From Marsupella aquatica (taxonomy: Eukaryota > Marchantiophyta), in the NCBI GenBank assembly GCA_973895155.1, contig OZ316896.1, positions 15,066,001-15,130,000 of the forward strand: 64,000 nt of DNA, written 5' to 3'. Each line of letters starts with the position of its first letter. Positions within the stretch are counted from its first letter, which is position 1. This document shows, one piece after another, positions 50,015 through 59,443 of this stretch. The position numbers were made by a program, and so were the translations under genes. The notes under the pieces are model-generated. The model was given only the letters and a program-made list of their open reading frames with translations. It was not told the DNA's origin and searched no databases.

Positions 50015-50058
50015 CTTTACTTCTCTCTTGCTCCACTCCAACAATGAACTAAAGATCC
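50015..50058 (-). repeat. Inverted LTR segment facing 50,345-50,397
   Basis: CTTCTCTCTTGCTCCACTCC AACAA..., then GAACTAAAGATC, is the reverse complement of the GATCTTTAGTTC...GGAGTGGAGCAAGAGAGAAG segment in the LTR at 50,210-50,511. This leaves a hairpin of about 40-base arms and a 290-base loop. Confidence 0.6.
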
Positions 50059-50200
50059 TGTTAGGCTACGGCTTAATTCTAGTTATCCCTTAGTTAACCC
50101 ATGGTAGTTTTTAGGGGGGGGCCTATTTAGGTGATTGTCTAGAATTTCCCGTTGAGGATACCATATGGTAGCAATTAGTCCAGTCCCCAAGACTGGAGTC

Positions 50201-50511
50201 AAGGGGGAGTTTATTGAGTATTGCTCTTAGTCTTGTGACTCTAGAGCTAACCGCAGTTAGGCTAACTCAGGTTAGGACTTCTAAAGCTTAGGTTAGCAGT
50301 GATGCATGTTGTATATAACCAGGGCTGATGCCAGCCCTTGGTAGATCTTTAGTTCATATATTGTTGGAGTGGAGCAAGAGAGAAGTAAAGGTCTCTTGCT
50401 TTCCCGTGGACGTAGTCTCAATCAGGAGGTGAACCACGTACTCGCTGTGTTGACTACTTTGTATGGTGTTCACATGTGCATGGTGTCTCGGGATAAGGAT
50501 TATCCCCAACA
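50201..50511 (+). mobile_element. Polypurine tract and LTR, plus orientation
   Basis: AAGGGGGAG at 50,201-50,209 precedes an LTR of about 302 bases that ends TATCCCCAACA at 50,511. A TATA box, GTATATAACC, lies at 50,311. GTGGACGTAG and GAGGTGAACCACGTACTCG match the LTR at 45,780-46,156, but in opposite orientation. Only the 3' end of an element is left; no pol sequence lies to its left. Confidence 0.65.
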
Positions 50512-50659
50512 ACCTCTAGCTTTTGTACAGCGCACGGGTGTTGAGCTAGTATGTTTGAAGCCAAAGAAAGTTCACATATTGCAAGTGATAGGGGACCAAT
50601 CATGGTTGTTTATCTTGAAAATTGTCAGTCAGATTGTTACTAATTAAGAATGTTGGACT

Positions 50660-50885
50660 CCTAACTCTGACATAACAAGCCTGAATGTCCATTCTCTAAA
50701 GAATATGAGTAGACGTGATGACAAAAATCATCATACACGCTCATTTTTATTGACATACATAATGTCATGTCATTCTTTCCATGGACATACCTCTGGTAGG
50801 GCCCTAGGGGTTATGGTCTAGAAGCTTCACTCGAGAAGCCTAGACCTCAACTCTAGGATCTGCTCCCAATTTATTAGTAAGATTT
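50660..50885 (-). repeat. Dispersed hairpin repeat family C, inverted copy
   Basis: On the minus strand: TAGAGTTGAGGTCTAGGCTT, then CTCGAGTGAAGCTTCTAGACC, AGGGCCCTA, GTCATGACATTATGTATGTC and a TCTTTAGAGAATGG end. Arms GGTCTAGGCTTC and GAAGCTTCTAGACC pair almost fully. Confidence 0.65.
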
Positions 50886-51009
50886 ATGTTTGCAATAATG
50901 TTTGAAACACAAAGCTTTATTCACAAGCACACATAGAGTTGGGCAGCTTTGGAATAGTAGGAGAATTTTGGCCAAATTCTTATGCCATTCCAAGTCTTTT
51001 GATTCAAGA

Positions 51010-51345
51010 GTGATTTATGATTCTTGTGCATCTATCTATCTAAATAATAAAGCCCAATCACAAGCTACTCCCTATACCTACGATACTGTCTAGAGTGACT
51101 CTAATCCACTCTAGTCAAGGGCATAACTGGAAGTGAAGGTAAGTGGAGACAAAAAAAGTGCATGGGATCATATTTCCCACAAGGTTTTCTTTACTCCCCA
51201 TCTCTATGTACTTTCACTGAACAGGTATTCAAGCCAGTAAGTATAATCTCAATCAAAAGCTACTCAAATGGGCCTAGTACTCTTGATCTAGAGTGAGTCC
51301 CCTAGACTGTGACAATGAGGGTAGAAGCAAAAAAATTCTACGGAG
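51010..51345 (+). repeat. Dispersed repeat family C, diverged copies
   Basis: Two units with AATAATAAAGCCCAATCACAAG near 51,040 and ATAATCTCAATCAAAAGCTA near 51,242, each followed by a TCTAGAGTGA word. These resemble the TACTAATAAAGCTCAATGCA start of the copy at 52,551. Confidence 0.45.
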
Positions 51346-51470
51346 CCAAGATGATGGGGAAATAACATAGAATGCTTTGTTTGGCAAGGCTTTCTTTGGT
51401 CGTCATCTTTGCTTATGTTCAAGGACTGAGTGGGTAAATCAGGTTGTGATGACAAATCTTAATTGTGCGT

Positions 51471-52280
51471 TAAATCTACAAGGCATTAATGTTCCCCCAT
51501 TTTCCTGGGGCTCCGTACACTGCCCATCCTAGTCCCCGATGCTGCTGCCCGCTCTCGCCCAAGTTTGCCAAAACATAAACCAAGACTCTACCATTTTGTC
51601 ACCCGCTCCGGACCGATCAACTTTGTGCCATCGACTTCAGGTTTATGTTTAGGGCACCTTTCACTTGTTGTTGCCTGCTCTGGCCCAATTGACTTTGTGT
51701 CATCAACTTCTTCCTTGTGGAGCTTGGTCTATGTTCTGACAAACACTTCTTTCCAACGGAGTCGAGTTTGCTTGTAAGAGAGTCTAAGTGTTGCATAGCC
51801 TAGTACTTTGGTTAAGAGTCAAGATTGATAGAGTCTTGGTTAATGTTTTGCCAAATGCTTCTTCTCTATATATGGAGTAGTGTTTTATGTTTTGGCAACA
51901 CTTGTTTCCAATGGATCCCGCAATGGATTCATGTCTGTTTAATAATAGAGTCTAAGTGTTCAGGCAAAGCCTAGTACTTTGGACAACAGTCAATCATGAT
52001 TATGATATATAGAGTCTTCGTTTATGTTCTAGCAAACTTGGGCTGGAGAGGGCAGCAGCATTGGACTTGGGCCAGAGCGGGCGACAGCAAGTGATGGGTG
52101 CCAAAACATAAACCTGAAGTCAATGACACACAATTGTTTGGGCCAAAGAGGATGACAAATCGGTAGTCTTGGTTTATGTTTTGGCAATCGCAGGCCGTAG
52201 ACGGCAGCAGCATTGGGGACTTGGACGGGCAATGTACGGGGCTCTGGGAAAATGGGGGAGCATTGAGCCTTGTAGATTTA
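51471..52280. repeat. Foldback with arms of about 240 bases
   Basis: TAAATCTACAAGGC, CCCCCATTTTCC, CCAAAACATAAACCAAGACT and ACTTCAGGTTTATGTTT in the left arm (51,471-51,715) have reverse complements in the right arm (52,035-52,280) in reverse order. The spacer of about 320 bases holds a direct repeat, AGAGTCTAAGTGTT...GCCTAGTACTTTGG, at 51,778 and 51,950. No ORF. The structure would fold into a long hairpin RNA if transcribed. Confidence 0.8.
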
Positions 52281-52309
52281 CGGCACGGTCAAATCTTACT
52301 TATAAAGTG

Positions 52310-52860
52310 CAAAAGGGAAGCTAGAGTCAGGGCCTAGGTCTAGAGTGAAGCCTTAGACCATTTCTCTAGGGCCCACCAAAGTCTATGTGCATGTAAGAAG
52401 ATGTGCATAGACATGATGATATATTATGTATGACATGAATAATTGTTTTTTATCATTACATTAATGTGTAAAGAATGGAAATAGGGAATATATTTTGTTA
52501 CATTTTATTGTAATTTTCCTTACCCACGTCCAAAGAAGGGGTAGTTGTACTAGTCTTACTAATAAAGCTCAATGCAAAGCTATTTTCAAGGGCTAGTCTC
52601 TAGAGTGAAGCCTCTGACTAGAATGTAACTCTCAATAGGACAAAACTGAAAAGTGAAGGTGGACCAAAAAAAGGGATGGGAGCACAAAACTGACATTGAC
52701 TCTGAATAAGGACAAAACTAGTAGTGACTCTCAATAAAGACAAAATAGAAGTGAGGGTGGAAAAAACAGGGATGGGGCAAAGATGAACAAAAGCATGATC
52801 TTTGTTTTGCAAGATTATGTTCTCTATTTACGTTCAAAGAACGTGTAATATCTGAGGCTG
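52310..52860 (+). repeat. Dispersed repeat family C, two adjacent copies
   Basis: The first (52,310-52,550) has GGCCTAGGTCTAGAGTGAAG, CCTTAGACC, GGGCCC, ATGATATATTATGTATGAC and a TAAAGAATGG tail. The second starts TCTTACTAATAAAGCTCAAT at 52,551 with a TCTCTAGAGTGAAGCCTCTG hairpin. Confidence 0.6.
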
Positions 52861-54558
52861 GTCTGGTCAATCATACACTTGAAAAAGTACAAGAGAAAAC
52901 AGAATTAGGAAAACCCAAGAGCCCCACAGCCAGGAAAGGAGGCAAATTGCTTACAGCAAATGAAGGGTCAAAGGTCCCAAAGAACCTGAGGTGAAGAACA
53001 TACGAAAAAGACTGCAAGGTCAAACCTCTCAAAGACCCTGAGCCAATAACACACCAGAATGACCACTAACGGTGAGAGTTCATTTTGAGTAGGTATGAAT
53101 TATACTAAGGGAACAACTAGAGAAGACAACAGTTTAGATGAAGGAAATTAAGCCTTTATAATAGAAGAGAAGAAGGGGTAAGCGAATGGTTAATTAACAA
53201 ATTTCAACAACAAGGTTTGATCCCAAACATTACCTTTCCCAGTGAAAAAGTTACTGGAAAATCAGAATTTATTACAAACTTGCAGTAAACCATAGAAATC
53301 ATTAAATTTAGTTTATCGAGGTTTCCTATGTTTGTGTTATAATCAGCAGTTTGTCATAAACAGGAAAGTGATATTCTGATCAGAACCACAAACAAGACAG
53401 ATTTTATTTTGCTAACTGAAGTAGTGCAGTTGTTGTCAAAGTGATTATAACAAGATTTAGACAGGACAAATATATAGTTGTCCTGTTTGTACCAACTCAT
53501 AATCTCGACAATGAAAACAAACCGTTTCCTGTTGTATCGAAAAGAGTCCGTGTTCAGTCAAAAATGTAACCTGGATAGTGGATACCATCTGCTACTCTGC
53601 TAGCAATACGTTGCCCTTGTACTCACCCTATAATATAACGTGTTTACCCTTTTAACCCCCACGGTCCAGGAAGCGAAATTTAATAGATGTAGGTCAATAT
53701 AATTATGTAATAATGTTCTCAACAAAGACAAAAAGTGATGATTTTATCATACTACAATTTCCCATATGGCACCGATGAAAATAAGGGCCAACTCGCATGC
53801 AGGAGGCCCTTCAGAATGTGATCCTTATCACTTCCGACATTGCAGGGAAAAGCTCAATCTTCTGTAACAACTCAATTCTACCCTCTAATACTTGTTGTTT
53901 GCACTAAGGAGCCTGTGTCCCTCTTCTGTCGTTATGCACTGCATAGTATGCAGTGAGATATATCAGGGAATTGAGGCTACACGAAATGAAGTTTTTGTTT
54001 TTTTGCAAACCAAAGGTCGGGACTTGCAAGGCCTGGGAAGTTTCAGGTTGTTGCCCCAGGTCCCCACAAGACCTGCCATCAGGACCGCCAAAAGAGAGAC
54101 TTACGGCATGGCAGCATCTCCAAACCTAAGCCTGACATGTTGCAGTGTGAGGGCCGCTTTTTGAAGGACCTAGTACTTGCTAGTTGGGCCTGAAGCTTAG
54201 GAGAGGATCGAGTCAACCCCAAAAGAACTCATAAAAAAAGAAATGGAAAAGATGGTATGGACCACAGGAAGCAATTATGCCATGTAGGGCCATAAAAATA
54301 CTCTCTAGACTATAAAGTGCCTTCTCACACGGATACATGATCACGAAAGATGTTATAAATGGAACATAGGGGCTTCATCTATATAAGGGCTTCATCCCTT
54401 ATTCGAATGTGACAAGCACTATATGACAATATTCGCGATCTGCTGTTGATTGCACTAGCCAGAATCAAATTCTTGGAGAAATGCTGGTTACATGCTTCTG
54501 CTTTACTTGCGCTTTCTACGAAATTACATTTTAAGTTCTGGACGTCCAGAAAAATATT
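52861..54558. other. Intergenic, no feature recognised
   Basis: Only short frames are present; a 90-codon plus frame near 53,892 has no domain. Confidence 0.3.
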
Positions 54559-56485
54559 TGATGGGGCCCCTGGCTACTACTCTAGGTAAAGATATCCCTT
54601 ACTAGCCCCTCACTTTTCAAATAGACTTAGTGGGGCCCCTTGTGCCTGCAACCCTTTCTCATGACCTGTGTGATTCATTTTCCCTTTTTTAATTGTAACA
54701 TAATATGTACAACTGTCTACATCAGTCCACCAGATATACTCTCTAAATACATATATAAAGTATGAAGTATTTTGCCCCTGTCACTCCCTTATTTTTTAAT
54801 TCATGTTTTGAAATACTTATGCAATGTATGTAGTATTAAGGTACCTCTTTAGTTATTCCATGTCAAAAACTCATACTTGAAGTATTTCTCCAAGTATAGT
54901 CGTGCCTTAACTTTAGTAAGGTGAACCAATGGTTTTTGGGTGCTCCTTAGCATCAATACACAAACTTTTTATATAAAAAGGCCAAACAGAGTACAAAAGA
55001 ATTAACAAAAAAGGTCCCAAGTGGACAAAACCAAATGCGAACGAAGTGAGCAAAAGAAAACCCCTAAAAACCAAGAAAGAGTAACTAAAATTATTGCAAA
55101 TGGACCGAGGTCCTCATCATTCCTAGCAAATGTGGCAAAACCCTAATGGTCCATATCAAGTGGGATTGGAATGTCCTCAATGGGGGCTAGCCGCTGCGGA
55201 GGCACACTAGCACCCACTGTCAGAGATCGACGATAGATGGCCCAAGCTTGAGCACGCTGTAAGGTGACAGAAATGCGTTGGCAAAAATGCATGGTCAAAA
55301 CAGATAGTGGGGGTCCGGTGGGACCCATCCGGCCATGAACATCCCGAGCAGCTTGTCGAAGAAGCCCGTCCAATTGATGATGGAGATGCCCAAATATCTC
55401 AAGAGCAAGGGGGAGGAAGCTATCAGATGAAACTCGTGCAACATATTTGGCCTCCTTCGTTGTTGTCGCTCGTGATGCCGCTGCCCCTGCCGTTGTTGTC
55501 GCTATCCCAATGATGTCTTGGTGCAATGGGTTTGCCACCACTACATTTGCCAAAGTATGTTGACCCTGGGGTGCTATGTTTTAAAAGTTGATTTTTGCAA
55601 ATAAATCTCGTGAGACTTAAACAATTCTTTGATGTTATTTTGCCAAATTTTTTTTGGAAATAATCACGTCAGACGTGAGAATTTCCTTGGTGTTATTTGT
55701 GTGAAAAGTTTTAAGATGTGAGCACTTAGTTAGGTAGAGTATTTCACCCAATTTACACAATGCCACTTAAAAGACAATTTTTATTCATTAGCTTAGCACA
55801 CAAGGCATCAATTAAATTCATAAAACTGAGCATAGAGCATGCGCATAGTAACAAATGTAAATCAGTTAAATGTCCCTTAAAATTTAATGTTGAGCTCAAT
55901 GTACAAAATTAGCTATCAAAATCATATTGCAATTCACGTCTCTACATTTACTCCATTGACATTAAAAAAATTCACTTTGTGTGTCACACCTTGTGATCAC
56001 AGTCCAATCTGTATTTAACTATAAAGACATTGACAAGTTCAGCATGCGGCTTCACTCCCGAAGCTTGCATATTTCAGTTGTGCAAAAACATCACAGTCTT
56101 GAACCAAGACTTTAGTCTATAGTGTATTATCAAAAGAGACACATATACTCATACCTGGAATTCATCAATGCAACCTAGTGAATGAAAAGTAATGAGAATA
56201 AGCCCTACTTTCTGTGTATAAGTACTTCAAAATAAAGATAAAATGAATAAGGGAGTGACAGGGTCTAAGTACTATGGACTGTATTATATGTTAGTATTTT
56301 TTCTTCCAAGGAGTACACCTCATTGACTGACATACATAGTTGTAAGTAAGATGTTAGAATTAAAAAAGGGAAAAAATAATCACACTTGTGATGAAGAAGG
56401 GTTGCAAGGCCCAAGGGGCCCCTGGAAGTATATTTAAAAATTGAGGGGCACGTCAAGGGATACCTTTGCCTAGAGGACCCCATCA
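54559..56485. mobile_element. Long-TIR DNA element of about 1.93 kb
   Basis: The left arm (54,559-about 54,850) and the right arm (about 56,195-56,485) are inverted copies. Both start TGATGGGG from outside; shared words in order include TATCCCTT, AGCCCCTCA/TGCCCCTCA, GGGGCCCCTTG, GCAACCCTT, TGTGTGATT/AGTGTGATT, TTCCCTTTTT and CCCTGTCACTCCCTTATT. Long TIRs of this kind are typical of Mutator-like elements. No transposase is inside; it holds a minus-strand coding relic. A nine-base target duplication was not evident. Confidence 0.7.
55143..55553 (-). pseudogene. Coding relic inside the long-TIR element, related to the 30.4-kb relic
   Basis: An open minus-strand frame of 136 codons with SFLPLALEIFGHLHHQLDGL, then QRISVTLQRAQA, and a stop at 55,143. 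The QR-[IV]-SV-x-LQRAQA core and neighbouring residues are shared with 30,282-30,475. The pattern reminds me of the C-terminus of plant retroelement ORFs; that is memory, not a search result. As it lies between long TIRs it may be a captured fragment. Confidence 0.4.
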
Positions 56486-56810
56486 AGTCTTTTGCTGTGT
56501 TTTAGTACTTCAGTACCTTTCATTGCTTCTCTAATATTGTCAGATAGTGGGTATTTAAATCTAGATAATGTCCGATAAGGTAAAGGGAGGACAAAGAGAT
56601 TGAACTTAAGATGTAAACTCGTAGAAAGCGCAAGAAAAACAAAAGCATGAACCCAGGCAACCAGCACTCTACGTTAATTAATTTGATTCTTGCTAGGGCA
56701 ATACAAACCTGTAGGCTACACAGCGCGTGTGGAAGCCCTGGGACATGCCTTTTGACAGCATTAAGTGGAGCTTTACATGCCATTATCATTCCTGAGTGTG
56801 TAGAACTTTA

Positions 56811-57182
56811 CACTGTTCACTGTAATCTTTGTTATATAAAAACTAGGGACACTAACACTAATTTTGTTGAAAGTGAGCTTGAGTGAAAGTAAACAATGCA
56901 TTCTTGTCATTTCTCAAACTAGTTCATGTAAACTTTATTTAAAATGATAGTAGAAATGGATGATCTAATTAAGTGAGTCCAAAGTAAGTCTAATTCACAC
57001 TGTTTTCCCACTACAGTCACCAAAGTAAGTGACCGGAAAACAATTTCTCTTGCCCTTGCACTTGCGTATTTGGCTTTTTTTGCTTATAACAAACTCAGTG
57101 TGAGTGACACTCATTCATGAGTAGATCCCAAAATATGTGCTCTCAAATTAGTGTGAGTAACACTAATTATGGTGAATAGTGT
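56811..57182. mobile_element. Small TIR element (MITE), about 370 bases
   Basis: CACTGTTCACTGTAAT at the left faces ATTATGGTGAATAGTG at the right, inverted with three mismatches in 16; TA flanks both ends. Subterminal AGTGTGAGT and ACACTAA words resemble those of the element at 38,967-40,242. Confidence 0.55.
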
Positions 57183-58942
57183 AGTTTCTGAAGAGCCTTT
57201 GGATCATCATTTCAATACAAATTGTCATGAGGGGATTGTCATGTTTTCCATATGCAAATACGAAACTTTTGTGCCTCTGACCTTGATAGAGGCACCGAGT
57301 TGTTGGCTCATGGAGTTCCATGGAGACGTTCGGGTACCAAGAGCACTAAGGCAAGAGTAGTAGGTTTGGTGAGGCGCTCAGTGGCTAGATCATGTATCTC
57401 TCCATGTCAACTATTTGTATGTTGAATGATCATGGGCTTGCTGTTGTGTATATTGTTACTCAACAATTTTGGGAGTGAGAGCCTGACCTCCCACTCCAAG
57501 TGGCAGGACCCGGTTCCTTGGCGCACCCATGTTGCCCGTAGAAAGTACTTTCAGTAGTTGACCCATACTGGTAGTTACCAGCACTTTTCTGTGGCCAAGA
57601 TTTGTTGCATTGCACCTCACTGAAAACTCTTAGCCACTTTTGGCAAAAATGAGCTACAATAGGTAGTTGTCTGCCATTAGCCATTTTTCCATCCCCATAA
57701 GTCCAAATCTGACAGTTGTGGTTAATACAGGGACTGAGATCTAACAGTGGAAATTGAATCTCACAAATTAAATAAAGTATATTCCTAGCATCAGTCTACT
57801 TGGCACAATTGGAGCATTAGCAACCCTGGTTAAGAAGGAAAAAAACCCCATACGTGACAATATGTGACTCGCCAAAGTGGGATAAATTTATAAACAATCC
57901 AATTAAACAGAGAATAGCGTCAAAGAGTACCGTAACCCATACCTCCAAAGTGACAGTCAGCTTTGGAGAGCAGCTGCGGTGGATCATGGTCCATGCAGAA
58001 ATTATTATTAGACACCCGACGGCGTCTCATTCCTGGCGAGCCTCTCTCTAATCCCGACCAGCACCGCTCGAGCTTCCACGGATTCATATCCATGGACCTG
58101 GACCATTGACAACGGTGAACGGTCGATACTCTCGTTTCTTCCCTGCATGCAAAATGCAGCTTGCTGATGGCATGAGAGCTTCGCCACGCCTTGGAATGTC
58201 ATTAAATGCGCCGACGCGTCTCAAATCCCACCAAGAAATTGTCCTGTGACGATATGCTGGCTGCAGGAGTGACGCCGTTACCGACTTACCGCATTGCACA
58301 GTAGTAGTGTACAGTATGGGAACGGTAGACAGTCGAGGTTGGGGGTGCTACACGAAAAGACTAGGCAACTGAGAGAGCCCGTACTTTTGTTGCCCTGGCT
58401 CGCTGGGCCAAATGTTTACTTGACCGTCAATTGCTGTGCTCGACTAGCTCTATGTTCCTTCCTAGCTGAGTGTCTAGTCTTGAGTCGTCTTGAGCTTCAG
58501 TTCTGATTCTTCAGTCTTGCATTGCCAATAGCTGAAGGGGTTTGCATCCTCTCGACTGCTAATGTGTAGCGACAGCTGCTGCCTTGCAGATTGCAGACTC
58601 CGGAGTGGAATAAGCCAAGAGCATCCTCAGTTGTAGGATTGGGCGTAAACTACGGTAGTCGGGGACAGTAGTTTGTTGGATACGGCCGAAACAGGAGTCA
58701 GTCGACCATTGGCTGGGAGTTTGGACAAAGAGCAATTCTTCTCCTGTTGCATGCTGTCCAACACGTCAACTAGTGTGGGACAACAATTTGAATAGATGGC
58801 GGGTTTTGCCGGTGAAGTGGGCCAAATGTTTATGTCCTGGAGGAGAAAGGACAGTTAATGCAGATGTTATAACTTAAACCTGGCTGCCGAGTCTGCAATG
58901 TGGCGGAAAGAACTAACAGTGTTGCTCCGCATATATTCGGTT
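57183..58942. other. Upstream region of the MATE gene, no gene recognised
   Basis: A 63-codon plus frame at 57,169-57,360 has no domain. The last kilobase has higher GC and CT/GA-rich patches as expected near a promoter, but no element can be named. Confidence 0.35.
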
Positions 58943-59115
58943 GCAAGGCAAGAAAGGAAAACTAGCTTCAGCTGAGTTATCGTTAACTTCGATGCCCTCC
59001 GCGTTTGTTATAGAGGATTCAGGTCGATAGCAAGGCAAGAAAGGAAACTGGCTTCAGCTGAGTGCTCCTCAACTTCGATGCTCTCCGTTCTGTTAGAGGG
59101 TTCAGGTCGAGCAAC
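58943..59115 (+). repeat. Tandem duplication, period about 87, in the MATE 5' region
   Basis: GCAAGGCAAGAAAGGAAA begins at 58,943 and 59,029; both copies continue GGCTTCAGCTGAG or AGCTTCAGCTGAG, CAACTTCGATG or TAACTTCGATG, CTCCG and TTCAGGTCGA. It ends about 330 bases before the MATE start codon. Confidence 0.85.
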
Positions 59116-59443
59116 CGGACCGAATTCGGCTCTAAGCAGGAATCACACTGTCGGTGGTCCGAGTGTTCAATTCAGCTAAAGCTGACTGTACAGTTCAAGC
59201 TGACTTGGCCGCTCGCCTGCTGAGTAAAGTTTTCTGTGCTCAATGACGTCAAACCGTTGGATAGCAGCTTTCTTCGGACTGACGGCAGAGGAGTTGCGCG
59301 AGGGATGATTTGATTTTGTGGGGTTGGAACGTAATCTGCAGCTACGTCAATTTGTTTCTGAGCTTTGCCTCGATGCGAAGTCAATACTAATTATCGCAAG
59401 TATACAGGGTCTGCTAGGTAGCATAAAAATTACTTCGAGCAGA

